DNA of 64,000 nucleotides from Streptomyces caniferus (GTDB taxonomy: Bacteria; Actinomycetota; Actinomycetes; Streptomycetales; Streptomycetaceae). Within the stretch, counting starts at the first letter, position 1. Every line of letters begins with the position of its first letter. This document shows positions 8,587 to 17,118 of this stretch, piece by piece. The notes beneath the pieces are model-generated. The model had not been told where the DNA came from. It worked only from the letters and a program-made list of their open reading frames with translations, and ran no database searches. The translations under genes and the position numbers were made by a program. The stretch covers positions 1 through 64,000 of the forward strand of contig NZ_BLIN01000001.1 of assembly GCF_009811555.1 (NCBI RefSeq). Direction: 5' to 3'.

Positions 8587-9839
8587 TCCTCGACCTCTTC
8601 GCGGGGCCGGGCGGCTGGAGCAGGGCACTGAGCGTCCTCGGCGCCCAGGACCTTGGCCTGGAATGGGACGAGTGGGCCTGCAAAACGCGTTCTGCAGCCG
8701 GGCAGTTGACGATTCGGACCGACGTGGCGAGGTATCCGACGTTGCCCTTCATCGGCCGAACGCGCGGGCTGATCGCGTCCCCGCCGTGCCAGGCATGGTC
8801 GACGGCCGGCAAACGCCTCGGTCTGATCGACCAGCCCCTGGTCCACCAGGCGGTCGCTGACCTCGCTGTTGGTCGCGACACCCGCGAGCGGCTGCTCGCT
8901 GCCTGCCGCGACGAGCGCTCCCTGCTCGCCGCGGAGCCCATGCGCTACCTCCACGCCCTGCACGCAGTCGGCGAGCCCGAGTGGGTCGCCATGGAGGAGG
9001 TGCCGGACGTCCTGCCGCTGTGGAAGCAGTACGCAGTGATCTTGCGCAGCTGGGGGCTCTCCGTGTGGACCGGCATCCTCAACGCCGCAGACTACGGGGT
9101 GCCCCAGACGAGGAGGCGGGCGATCCTGCTTGCCTCCCGCGTCCGCACCGCCCAGCCGCCCCCTCCGACCCACGCCAAAATCGCAGAGCCGGAGGGGCTG
9201 TTCGGGCCGGGCCGCTCCCGCTGGGTCAGCATGGCGCAGGCCCTGGGGTGGGGAGCGACCGACCGGCCTGTGCCCACCGTCTGCGCCGGCGGCGGACCTG
9301 GCGGCGGCGCCGAGCCCTTCCCCTCCGGCTCCCGGAAGGCGTTGTCCACCGCCCGCGACCGCGGCACCTGGACACCCCACCCGGACACCCCCCATCAGCC
9401 CTCCGGCCGGGAAGGAACCGAGCCTGCCGGCCACCCCGGCGCCCAGGGCGAACAGGCCGCGGGCCGAACCGTGTTGGTGCCTGACTGGTCGTGGTCCTTG
9501 CGGAGCAACAATCAGGCCAACGCCACCGTCCGGCCACTGTCCGAGCCGGCGGGAACGCTGTTCTTCGGGCACCGCTCGAACGAATGCACCTGGGTCGCCG
9601 AACCCCCTACCCCACCTGCCGGGAATACGGAGTCACCCCCCGCCCCGGCGCCCATCCGGATCACCGCCCAGGAGGCTGGAGTTCTGCAGACCTTCCCCGC
9701 CGACTACCCCTGGGCGGGCAACAAGGGCCAAGTCTTCAGCCAGATCGGCAACGCCGTACCACCCCGCCTCGCCGCCCACCTCCTCGCCCCGCACCTCGGC
9801 AAGACCCTCAACCCCGACGACTTCACCCTGGCCGCCTGA
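8583..9839 (+). CDS. DNA (cytosine-5) methyltransferase
   Basis: A TTG at 8583, overlapping the previous stop, gives a start directly on motif I (ILDLFAGPGGWS, SAM binding). Motif IV is ASPPCQAWSTAGK with the catalytic Cys at residue 69. Motif VI is a variant, MEEVPDV, instead of the usual ENV. Motif VIII is YGVPQTRRRAILLAS and motif X is QIGNAVPPRLAAH. At 418 aa it is a complete enzyme; the target-recognition part is about residues 190-350. No restriction endonuclease is adjacent, so it may protect the element from host nucleases, or act with the PP-loop enzyme it is coupled to. It overlaps the next gene by ATGA. Confidence 0.9.
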   Translation: MILDLFAGPGGWSRALSVLGAQDLGLEWDEWACKTRSAAGQLTIRTDVARYPTLPFIGRTRGLIASPPCQAWSTAGKRLGLIDQPLVHQAVADLAVGRDTRERLLAACRDERSLLAAEPMRYLHALHAVGEPEWVAMEEVPDVLPLWKQYAVILRSWGLSVWTGILNAADYGVPQTRRRAILLASRVRTAQPPPPTHAKIAEPEGLFGPGRSRWVSMAQALGWGATDRPVPTVCAGGGPGGGAEPFPSGSRKALSTARDRGTWTPHPDTPHQPSGREGTEPAGHPGAQGEQAAGRTVLVPDWSWSLRSNNQANATVRPLSEPAGTLFFGHRSNECTWVAEPPTPPAGNTESPPAPAPIRITAQEAGVLQTFPADYPWAGNKGQVFSQIGNAVPPRLAAHLLAPHLGKTLNPDDFTLAA

Positions 9840-10960
9840 TGCCCCACCCCGCCGACCCGTACGAGGGCGACGACCTGGACGACCTGCCACCTCCACAACT
9901 CGTGCACTACGCCGAACAAGCTCTGCTCGGCGCCCTCCTGCTCGAACCACACCGGCTCGACACCATCGGCTGTCTGACGCCGGACCATTTCGGCAATCAC
10001 GCCCACGGCGCCCTGTTCGCCGCCATGTGCACGGTGCCGGCCCCCGACCCGAAGCAGCACGCCAAGGACACGGCGTGGCTCAGCGCGGTTCTGGCCAAGG
10101 CGCGGCCCGAGGCACCGGGGCTGACCGCCTCCTACCTGCACACGCTCATCCAAAGCTGTCCCCGGCCCCAGCACGCCGCGGCGTACGCGGGCATGATCCG
10201 CGCCGATCACGCCCGCCGTACGCTGCGCGAGCACACCGACAGGCTGTGCCAGAGCGCCACCGACACCACGAGGCCGGACCCAGTCGTGGCCGTCCTCGCG
10301 CAGGCCGATGCCCTGGGGCGCTACCTCGACGAACTCGCAACCGAGTTCGCCCCGCACCCCGGCTCCCTACCCCGTACCCCTGCACCACCGCCGCCCCCGC
10401 CCGAGGCCGGAGAAGAAGCTCTCGACGAGGAGCGGCTGCTGCTCGCCACCGCCACCGCCCACCCCAATGAAGTGACGGCCATGAGGTGGTTGCAGCCCGA
10501 CGATTTCACGCACCCGCTGCATGCCGGGCTGTGGCAGTGCCTGGTCGCCCTGACGCGGCGCGATACCCCCGTCGACCCCGTGACGGTCCTGTGGGAGGCG
10601 CAGCACCGTGGCCTCCTCGGCGCCGGGGCCGAGCCGAGTGAGCTGCTTGACCTCCTCGCCGGACCGGTCGGCTCCCCGGAGTCCTGGGGCGAGCGAATCC
10701 TCCAGCGCTCCGTCCTCGGGGCCGCCCACCACATCGGCCGGCGCATCGAGGCATTCACCGAGGACCCGGCCACCACGCCGTACCAGCTCATCACCGGCAG
10801 CCGCCGCGCGCTCGCCGACCTGTCCGCCGTACGTACCCGGTGGCAGCACGCCACCTCACCCCCGCCGGTGAGCAGACCCGCGCGCACCAGGGGCACGGCG
10901 GCGCCCCGGACCAGTCCACCACGGACCACGGCTCCGCCCGCAGCACGCACCTTCCGCTGA
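9839..10960 (+). CDS. protein with two DnaB N-terminal-like domains, no helicase domain
   Basis: The 373-aa product starts at the ATG overlapping the methyltransferase stop. Residues 22-55 (AEQALLGALLLEP, then LTPDHFGNHAHGALFAAM) match the helical N-terminal domain of replicative helicase DnaB. Residues 200-240 (DEERLLLATATAHP, then WLQPDDFTHPLHAGLWQCL) repeat the same pattern. No Walker motif or RecA-like domain follows; the protein ends in a Pro/Thr/Arg tail. In DnaB this domain makes the trimer collar and binds primase, so this protein could interact with the host replicative helicase or primase. It lies in the same transcription unit as the methyltransferase. Confidence 0.75.
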   Translation: MPHPADPYEGDDLDDLPPPQLVHYAEQALLGALLLEPHRLDTIGCLTPDHFGNHAHGALFAAMCTVPAPDPKQHAKDTAWLSAVLAKARPEAPGLTASYLHTLIQSCPRPQHAAAYAGMIRADHARRTLREHTDRLCQSATDTTRPDPVVAVLAQADALGRYLDELATEFAPHPGSLPRTPAPPPPPPEAGEEALDEERLLLATATAHPNEVTAMRWLQPDDFTHPLHAGLWQCLVALTRRDTPVDPVTVLWEAQHRGLLGAGAEPSELLDLLAGPVGSPESWGERILQRSVLGAAHHIGRRIEAFTEDPATTPYQLITGSRRALADLSAVRTRWQHATSPPPVSRPARTRGTAAPRTSPPRTTAPPAARTFR

Positions 10961-11020
10961 CCCAAGCCCGCCGGCGGCCGGCTCACTTTGCCTGGCCACC
11001 GGCAGAAAGAACACTCCTTG

Positions 11021-12391
11021 GTGACACCCCCCTCCATCGACGCCCACGTCCGCCTCGACCCCCACCCCACGCACCCCAGCGCGGTGATGGCCACTCTGAC
11101 CGGCACCCAGGCCCACATCCCCCACGTCGGTCTGGAGGCCGCCAACTGGGATGCCGTGGCCGAGAACACCTTGGTCCTGGCCCGCATCGACCACGACGAG
11201 CCGCACTGGGCCGCGAAGGCCGTCCGGGAGCTGATCGCCGAAGGGATCACCGTCGAGATCGCGCCCTGGCTTCGGGAAGCCATCGACGTTGATTGGGCGT
11301 TGGCCACCGACTCAAAGCCCTGGAGCACCCTCGCCCAGCTCCGGGAGATCTTCGCCGAGGCCCAGACGATCTTTGATGACATCCGTCACGGTCGCCTCCT
11401 CATTCACGCCCACGCCCTGGACAGCGGCACCACGGTCGCGGTTGGGACCTACCTCGACAGCGGCAAGAGCGTCCATCTCCACGGCGAGGACCGTCGGCGA
11501 CAGGTGGAACACATCTTCGACTCTCCCGCCCAGGCGCTGGTCGCCTTCGAGCGGCTCCACGGCGACACCATGCGCCCCGGCCCCGCGCCGATGACCGACA
11601 CCGAGCGCGCCGCTGCCGAAGCCCGAACCTCCCTCAGCGCACCGCCCACCGAGCCCGAGCCTCCCGGCCCTGGGCCGGAGACCGTACCCGCCTACGCCGC
11701 CGATCCCGGCGACCACGACGCCCTCCTTGATGAATTCCTCGACGCACACGGCGAATGGTCGAAGTGGCGCACCTGGTCAGACGAGATCACCCACGCCATC
11801 CACGAATCCCAGACCCTGCGCATCGAGCGCATCCACGACGCCCCCGCCCACGAGACCGCCTGGACCATAGCCGCCTACGAGACGCCCGTCTCAGACCGCA
11901 CATGGCACCTCACCGCGACCAGCACAACCCCCGCCCCCGTGCTCCAAGAACTACTGCACCACCTCGCCGACGGTGACGGACTGGACACCGCCGTCGGCGG
12001 CGCCGTGGACGAGAAGTCCGTCACCGCCGCCACCAAGCCGCTCCTTGAGGCAGGCTGGACGCACACAGTAGACGGACGCTGGATCCGCTGGACGAACCCG
12101 TCAAAGGACGCGGGGGTTCTATTCGACGCCTTCGCTGCCCAGAAGCCGAACAGCGCCCTCACCACCTGGACCATCTGGGCCGGCCCAAGCGTCGACCATC
12201 CCACCTGGGCGCTGCACACCTCACCACACGCGCCGGCTTCAATGCTCGCCGGCCTGGCCACAGAACTTGCACACGGCACCGGCACCCGACGCCCACTACA
12301 TCCCGGCACGACCCAGCGTTGCACGCGCACCCCGGTAGCCACCACACCACCGGTCCGGTCAAGCCTGCCCGTCCAGACCCGAAAGAGGTGA
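11021..12391 (+). CDS. DUF317 domain protein, two-domain
   Basis: The GTG at 11021 (or TTG at 11018, directly before it) opens a 456-aa protein. Residues 1-170 contain an acidic globular part with repeated His/Asp. A C-terminal DUF317 region is clear: GWTHTVDGRWIRWTNPSKDAGVLFDAF followed by TTWTIWAGPSVDHPTWALHTS and HAPASMLAGLATELAHGTG. A weaker copy precedes it (residues 235-330, LTATSTTPAPVLQELLHHLADG). Like its neighbours the product ends in a basic tail (VQTRKR). It is the last gene of the + strand module and converges on the gene ending at 12452. Confidence 0.8.
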   Translation: MTPPSIDAHVRLDPHPTHPSAVMATLTGTQAHIPHVGLEAANWDAVAENTLVLARIDHDEPHWAAKAVRELIAEGITVEIAPWLREAIDVDWALATDSKPWSTLAQLREIFAEAQTIFDDIRHGRLLIHAHALDSGTTVAVGTYLDSGKSVHLHGEDRRRQVEHIFDSPAQALVAFERLHGDTMRPGPAPMTDTERAAAEARTSLSAPPTEPEPPGPGPETVPAYAADPGDHDALLDEFLDAHGEWSKWRTWSDEITHAIHESQTLRIERIHDAPAHETAWTIAAYETPVSDRTWHLTATSTTPAPVLQELLHHLADGDGLDTAVGGAVDEKSVTAATKPLLEAGWTHTVDGRWIRWTNPSKDAGVLFDAFAAQKPNSALTTWTIWAGPSVDHPTWALHTSPHAPASMLAGLATELAHGTGTRRPLHPGTTQRCTRTPVATTPPVRSSLPVQTRKR

Positions 12392-12451
12392 ACCCCCGGT
12401 TAGAAGTGTCGGCGAGCCGCCCGGTGGGACGGGTGAGAAGGTACCCGGGGA

Positions 12452-12853
12452 TCAGTCGTTGGCCCTCTGGACTCCGTGCCCCAAAGCCAAGGTGATCTCC
12501 GTATGCCGGGCCCGGATCGAGAGCGGCAGGCCCGCAGCCTTCCGGGCCCTGCGATAGGTCAGCGCCCACCCCATCTCATGCCGCAGCGTGCCGTCGTCCG
12601 CGCGCTCGACCCGCCACCACAGCCAACCGAAAGGGTGCGACCGGCCCTCTGCGAAAGGGGCCGTGAAGGCATACGTCGGCTGGCCGCTCGTAGCCGTCAA
12701 TGTCGGGGCCATTTGCGGGACGTTGCTCAGCTTGATCAGATCCTGCCGAGTGTCCGCCCGCGCCATCCGCGCCGCCGCACGGTATGCAGCGGCCACAAAG
12801 CAGCCGACAGCGACCACTACGAGAGCAACGAGCAGCAACCACCCTGTGTTCAT
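12452..12853 (-). CDS. small single-pass membrane protein
   Basis: The ATG at 12853 overlaps the stop of the upstream gene (ATGA). The 133-aa product has one N-terminal transmembrane helix (about residues 5-26, LLLVALVVVAVGCFVAAAY) followed by a basic stretch and a roughly 90-residue soluble domain with HPFGWLWWRVERADDGTLRHEMGWALTYRRARKAAGLP. The helix-then-positive pattern predicts a cytoplasmic C-terminus. No family is recognised. It is the last of three tightly coupled genes and may be the membrane partner of the deoxyribosyltransferase-like protein. Confidence 0.7.
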   Translation of the reverse strand: MNTGWLLLVALVVVAVGCFVAAAYRAAARMARADTRQDLIKLSNVPQMAPTLTATSGQPTYAFTAPFAEGRSHPFGWLWWRVERADDGTLRHEMGWALTYRRARKAAGLPLSIRARHTEITLALGHGVQRAND

Positions 12854-13317
12854 CGTGCGTCCCGTATCGCCTGTATCGCGGAGCGGCACGCCTCGGTCGT
12901 GGCGGCCAGCGTGGAGTGGACGTGCAGTCCCGGACGCGCGTGATCGAGCTGCGCCAGCATGTTCGTGCGGCGCACGTACCCGAGATCAGCTCCTACCACT
13001 AGGTCCACGTCCTGAGCTGCGGCCATGCCCAACTCATACAAGGCAATGGGCTGGTGGCTCGGCGAATCAGGGAACCAGAACACCAGGAGGTCCGCGCGAC
13101 GCAGATGCCTGTACTCCCATCCGACTTGGGCGGCCTCCGCAGTCGGATCGTGCAGAGGAAAAGTGGCCCGGCGCGGGTTGAACACCGTGATGTCGAGATC
13201 CTCCAGCGCTGCCGTGACAATCCTCTGCCAGTCCGGGCAATCGCTGATCCCCCCAGCCAAGAACAGGCAGACGCCACCAAAGCCGGTGAACTCGTCTGGC
13301 GCTTCGACGTATCGCAT
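12850..13317 (-). CDS. nucleoside 2-deoxyribosyltransferase-like protein
   Basis: The 155-aa product has the order of motifs of the nucleoside 2-deoxyribosyltransferase family: VCLFLAGGI at strand 1, FNPRR after strand 2, a helix, RRADLLVFWFP, then PIALYELGMA, whose Glu95 matches the catalytic Glu of the family. Classical members exchange bases between deoxynucleosides, but many relatives serve as nucleotide sensors or NAD/nucleotide-cleaving modules in conflict systems. The start codon overlaps the upstream stop by one base and its own stop overlaps the downstream ATG, so the three genes are translated as a unit. Confidence 0.8.
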   Translation of the reverse strand: MRYVEAPDEFTGFGGVCLFLAGGISDCPDWQRIVTAALEDLDITVFNPRRATFPLHDPTAEAAQVGWEYRHLRRADLLVFWFPDSPSHQPIALYELGMAAAQDVDLVVGADLGYVRRTNMLAQLDHARPGLHVHSTLAATTEACRSAIQAIRDAR

Positions 13318-13805
13318 CAGGCGGCTCCACGCCCGGCCATGATGTCGCTGCCACAGAAGTCGGCCAGCTCCGGCTGGAGCCGGCGCAACGCCTCCACCGC
13401 CGGCCCAAGAGCTGCTTGAGCCTCATCGAACCGGGGCCAGGCGCGACAAGCATCGCCACTCACGTACTGCCGGGCCATCTCGCTGCTTTCATCCGCGGCA
13501 GCCGGGTCGAGGCCCGAACGACTGTTGCAGTAGTCGATCCACGACGGTCGCAGGTCCACAAGCTTGGTGACCGCCGCTGCGGCTTCCATGAGCGTCGGGA
13601 CGAACGGCCGACTGGGAATGCTGCCGCTGGCCAGCTCACGCAAGGCACCGGTCACCGCCTTGCTGTCGTACACAGCCTCCCCGATGTACGAGTCCGGGGC
13701 CGCCCCGTCGACACTTCCGAGGAAAAGTGCATGGGTCGCCACGGCAACCTGCGCACGCCACGCCAGCTGCCGCTCCCACCGCTTCCGGTTGAACCAGTCG
13801 GGCAT
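13317..13805 (-). CDS. hypothetical protein, first gene of coupled trio
   Basis: The ATG at 13805 follows GGAGGGGGAACGG, a strong ribosome site, so earlier in-frame starts are not needed. The 162-aa protein has a basic N-terminus (MPDWFNRKRWERQLAWRAQ) and is mainly helical. One segment, PDSYIGEAVYDSKAVTGALREL, may hold a small ligand pocket. No known domain is evident. It is immediately followed by the deoxyribosyltransferase-like gene, with which it shares one base. Confidence 0.7.
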   Translation of the reverse strand: MPDWFNRKRWERQLAWRAQVAVATHALFLGSVDGAAPDSYIGEAVYDSKAVTGALRELASGSIPSRPFVPTLMEAAAAVTKLVDLRPSWIDYCNSRSGLDPAAADESSEMARQYVSGDACRAWPRFDEAQAALGPAVEALRRLQPELADFCGSDIMAGRGAA

Positions 13806-14084
13806 CCGTTCCCCCTCCAGCAGTGCTCGTCCTACCGCTTGTCTACCGGAGCACCCGCACCTGTCACAACGTGGGCCGATCACCAGCCACGGTAGCGGGA
13901 CGGCTTGTGGTGCTATCCGCGACGGCAACGGGCGACGCAAGCAACCGGGCACTCCAGGATGCACGATGACCTACCCCGGAAAGGCCCGCTCGTACCGACG
14001 CCCCGGTCGGCAGCGGCTCGAACCGTAGGCAGGCGACGCCTCGCCCACCAGCCCGAGCCGGGACCTTGCCCTCGTCAGGGCCGG

Positions 14085-14741
14085 TCAGCGACCCAAGGGG
14101 ACCTCCGCTACCGGCTCCCATGACATGCGCCATCCACCGAGTTCTTCGTCGAACGTCCACGCCACGTCCAGCAGGTGTACCCGGTCGACGTACAGGGTGG
14201 CCCGGCGCGGCGTCACCAGGAGACGCAGATCCGTGTTGAGCGGATCGGACGACGCGGAGCCGTAGCTGTAACCCAGCGAGATGTGCGGGCGCCCACCGGA
14301 GTGCTGGAGCGCCTCGTCACCGCGGGTCTTGCGGACCGCGGTCCTGACCTTCTCGATGAGGGCCAGCGTGTCCTCCTCCGGCCACACGTCCAACACGGCA
14401 CCCGCTACATTCCCGATTGGCGGCCCGACTTCCGCCGAGAATGCAGGCACGTCGGCCAGCTCGGAACGCAGGGCTTCCGCGACCTCTGCCCGTGCCGCCT
14501 CGTCGTACTCGGCCGACGGAACGTCAGCAAGCATCTCCGCAGTCAGATGCAGCACCCCGGCGTCCGTCGGGTCGCTGCCGTACTGCGGGTCAATCGGGTA
14601 GCTGGTCAGATGCGGCCGACACGCCTGAGCCATCTCAAGTAGTTCATCGTCCACGCCGGACCGAGGCAGCACGTACACATGCAGGACCCGCATGCCGTCC
14701 ACCCATCGCCGCCCCTGAAACTTCGGCACGAACGGTTCCAT
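14085..14741 (-). CDS. 2H phosphoesterase (2'-5' RNA ligase/LigT-like)
   Basis: Two HxT/S motifs define the 2H phosphoesterase fold: HLT at residues 65-67 and HIS at 153-155, 88 residues apart as expected. The 218-aa length suits the family, which hydrolyses 2',5' or cyclic phosphodiester bonds in RNA fragments, ADP-ribose cyclic phosphate or cyclic oligonucleotides. The start has GGGAGGG about nine bases upstream. It is transcribed on the same strand as the deoxyribosyltransferase trio but is separated from it by 280 bases without a gene. The substrate cannot be told from sequence. Confidence 0.8.
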   Translation of the reverse strand: MEPFVPKFQGRRWVDGMRVLHVYVLPRSGVDDELLEMAQACRPHLTSYPIDPQYGSDPTDAGVLHLTAEMLADVPSAEYDEAARAEVAEALRSELADVPAFSAEVGPPIGNVAGAVLDVWPEEDTLALIEKVRTAVRKTRGDEALQHSGGRPHISLGYSYGSASSDPLNTDLRLLVTPRRATLYVDRVHLLDVAWTFDEELGGWRMSWEPVAEVPLGR

Positions 14742-15267
14742 CTGGGCATCCCTCCCGCATACCGAACGCCCGTGTAGCGTCCGCCGACCATCCTGGCCGC
14801 TTCCATCAAGTCAGGCGCCATTCTGCGCGATCTCCGGATGCCTCGGAGCCAGACGACGGCAGCAGACGGCACAACAAAGATGCTCATACCGCTCAGCGCG
14901 CGGCCTCTCGACGGAGAGGCCGCGCGCTGAGCGGTACTGCACCACCGTGACCTCCCGCTCCGGTTCACCCCCGGCAGACGGCGTCTTGGGTGACCATCAA
15001 CGTCGGGGGTGAAAGGGTCTCCACGCCTCCCCGGACGGGGTCCCCCTCTACACCGGCCTCGGCTTCATCCCGAACCCGCGCCCACGATGACATCGAGATG
15101 CGAGTAGCGCCGGCACTCAGGCGTAAACGACGGCGGCCGCACGCCAGAAACCGGCGTGCGGGCCGCTTCGACTCCCGCTGGCACCCCCTCCCCCGACCGT
15201 TTTCTCCGCTAGCCTTGCTTACGATCGCCCACTGGGTCGGGACCGAGGCCGGGAAGAGAATTACATC
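14742..15267. other. 526-bp intergenic region without a gene
   Basis: No convincing coding frame. It holds the 23-bp perfect hairpin described separately and a second, weaker inverted repeat (10-bp arms at 14964-14973 and 15004-15013, TTCACCCCCG and its complement). It must also contain promoters for the 2H phosphoesterase (-) and galE (+). Confidence 0.6.
14887..14936. terminator. perfect 23-bp hairpin, bidirectional terminator candidate
   Basis: Arms 14887-14909 and 14914-14936 are exact complements around the loop GACG. It stands between two divergently transcribed genes, so it is not the terminator of either; it may remain from a lost gene or insulate the two promoters. Confidence 0.7.
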
Positions 15268-16263
15268 GTGTCAGTCCTTATCGCCGGGGGAGCCGGCTAC
15301 ATCGGGAGCACCGTCGCGTCGGCCTGTCTGGATCGGGGCATCACCCCGGTTCTCCTCGACAACCTCGCCCGAGGCCGCGCCGAGTTCACTGAAGGGCGGA
15401 TCTTCTACGAGGGCGACATCTCGGATGGTGCCCTGATCGACCGGATCCTCTCGGAGCACCCGGACATCTCCACTGTGGTGCACTGCGCGGCACTGATCGT
15501 GGTGCCGGAGTCCGTGGCTGACCCGATCGGCTACTACGAGGCGAACGTCAGCAAAAGCCTGGACTTCGTCCGCCATCTCCACCGCAACGGGGTTGGCCGC
15601 CTGATCTTCAGCAGTTCAGCCTCCATCTACCAGGCCGAGGACGGCTCCCCCGTCACTGAGGACTCGCCGCTGGCGCCGCAGAGCCCCTACGCGCGGACCA
15701 AGTCGGTGTGCGAGGAGATGTTCGCCGACATCGCCGCGGCCGGGAAGATGAGGGTGCTGTCGCTGAGGTACTTCAACCCGGTCGGCTCCGATCCCCTGCT
15801 GCGCACCGGTCTTCAGCTCAAGCGGCCCAGCCATGCCCTGGGGAAGCTGATCCAGGCCCACCAGGAGGGCACGCCATTCCCGGTCACCGGCGTGAACTAC
15901 CCGACCCGCGACGGGACGGGCATCCGTGACTACGTGCACGTATGGGACCTCGCCGCGGCCCATATCGCAGCGATCGATGGCTTCGACTCCATCCTGACCG
16001 AGTCGAAGCCATCGATCGCTATCAATCTGGGCACCGGCTCCGGCACCACCGTCCGGGAGCTGTGCGCGGCATTCAACCGCGTCGTGAGCACTCCCCTGGC
16101 CACGGTCGACACCGACCCACGCCCCGGTGACGTCGCCGGTGGGTACACCCTGAGCGACCGGGCCGCGACGTTGCTGGGGTGGACGCCGAAGCTGTCCCTG
16201 GAGGAGGGCATCCGGTCCGCCCTGGACTGGATCCCGGTGCGCGACGAGATGCTGAAGGACTGA
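15268..16263 (+). CDS. galE: UDP-glucose 4-epimerase (GalE family SDR)
   Basis: The GTG start follows GGGAAGAG. The N-terminal Rossmann motif GGAGYIGS (residues 7-14), Asp31 after strand 2, SSSASIY, and the catalytic pair Tyr141/Lys145 (YARTK) mark an extended short-chain dehydrogenase. RYFNPVGSD and GTGIRDYVHVWDLA are typical of GalE, which interconverts UDP-glucose and UDP-galactose using bound NAD. The 331-aa length is normal. It converges on a six-gene operon that contains a nucleotidyltransferase and an RmlD-like reductase, so it may supply or use the same nucleotide sugar. Confidence 0.9.
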   Translation: MSVLIAGGAGYIGSTVASACLDRGITPVLLDNLARGRAEFTEGRIFYEGDISDGALIDRILSEHPDISTVVHCAALIVVPESVADPIGYYEANVSKSLDFVRHLHRNGVGRLIFSSSASIYQAEDGSPVTEDSPLAPQSPYARTKSVCEEMFADIAAAGKMRVLSLRYFNPVGSDPLLRTGLQLKRPSHALGKLIQAHQEGTPFPVTGVNYPTRDGTGIRDYVHVWDLAAAHIAAIDGFDSILTESKPSIAINLGTGSGTTVRELCAAFNRVVSTPLATVDTDPRPGDVAGGYTLSDRAATLLGWTPKLSLEEGIRSALDWIPVRDEMLKD

Positions 16264-16275
16264 GCCCCCTCCCCG

Positions 16276-17118
16276 TCACCCCTGCGGAGGGTCCTGGCCT
16301 TCGCCTTGGTGGAGGCGGACTTCGAGGGCGAGCAGGTGTCGCATGGCCGGAGCGAGCCATGCGGCATCCCAGCGGTGGTCTGCCGGAGCATCCCGATAGG
16401 CGTGGTGGGGGATCTTGAGGGCTTCGAGGAGCTGGCGGCCGGCGATCCAGTCGGCCACCAGCGTGCCGACGCCCCCCAGCGCGATGCGGCAGGCTCCGCG
16501 TAGGGCTTGCGCGTGGCGGCGCAGGTTCTGCCGTACGTCGTACTCGTCGAGCCGTGTCGTGCTGCCGGCGACGTCGATGAGTTGCGGGTGGGGTGGCCGG
16601 TCGCTGAGAAGCGAGGGGTCCCAGACGCTGGCGACGGCGAAGAGGTCGGGGTGCCGTGTCAGCAGGTTGAGGGCTGCGAAGGCTCCTTTGCTGAATCCCA
16701 GCAGGTGTACCGGTGGTCCGGTCTTTTCGCCGAGGACGGCGAGGACGGTCGGCACGACCACGCGGACGAGGTGGTCCTCCTGTCGGCTGTCGGGCCGGGT
16801 CTGGTGGTTGACCAGCCAGGGTGAGGCGCTGAAGGTCGGCGCGGCGAAGACGGTTCCGTCGAGGAGGTCCGCGGGGAGCCGTCCGATCTCGGTGAGGCTG
16901 TGGCCGTACTTGTGCCCGTCGCCCTGCTCGACGGGCAGGGCGAGCACGACCCTGCGCACGGGCTGCTTGGGAAGGACCACGGTGACCTGGGTGCCGGGCC
17001 TCTGAAAGGGGCTCTCCAGGGGAATCGTGATGGCCGTGGGGCGGGCGGTGTCGTCAGCGAGAAGCGCCCTGTTGTGTCGGGGCGTGGGGCGTTGATGCAC
17101 GGAGGGTGGCGACGGCAT
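16276..17118 (-). CDS. alpha/beta-hydrolase fold protein
   Basis: The product has an alpha/beta-hydrolase core: VVLPKQPVRRVVLALPVEQGDG, PTVLAVLG, then the nucleophile elbow LLGFSKGAFAALNLL (Ser in GFSKG), a strand VASVWDPSLL, and a late His near the C-terminus. This resembles esterase D/putative esterase relatives. The start is uncertain: ATG 17118 and GTG 17103 both lie inside the 3' end of the upstream nucleotidyltransferase gene, giving an overlap of about 50-65 bases. It is the last gene of a six-gene operon and may remove an acyl group from a sugar intermediate; the substrate is unknown. Confidence 0.7.
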   Translation of the reverse strand: MPSPPSVHQRPTPRHNRALLADDTARPTAITIPLESPFQRPGTQVTVVLPKQPVRRVVLALPVEQGDGHKYGHSLTEIGRLPADLLDGTVFAAPTFSASPWLVNHQTRPDSRQEDHLVRVVVPTVLAVLGEKTGPPVHLLGFSKGAFAALNLLTRHPDLFAVASVWDPSLLSDRPPHPQLIDVAGSTTRLDEYDVRQNLRRHAQALRGACRIALGGVGTLVADWIAGRQLLEALKIPHHAYRDAPADHRWDAAWLAPAMRHLLALEVRLHQGEGQDPPQG

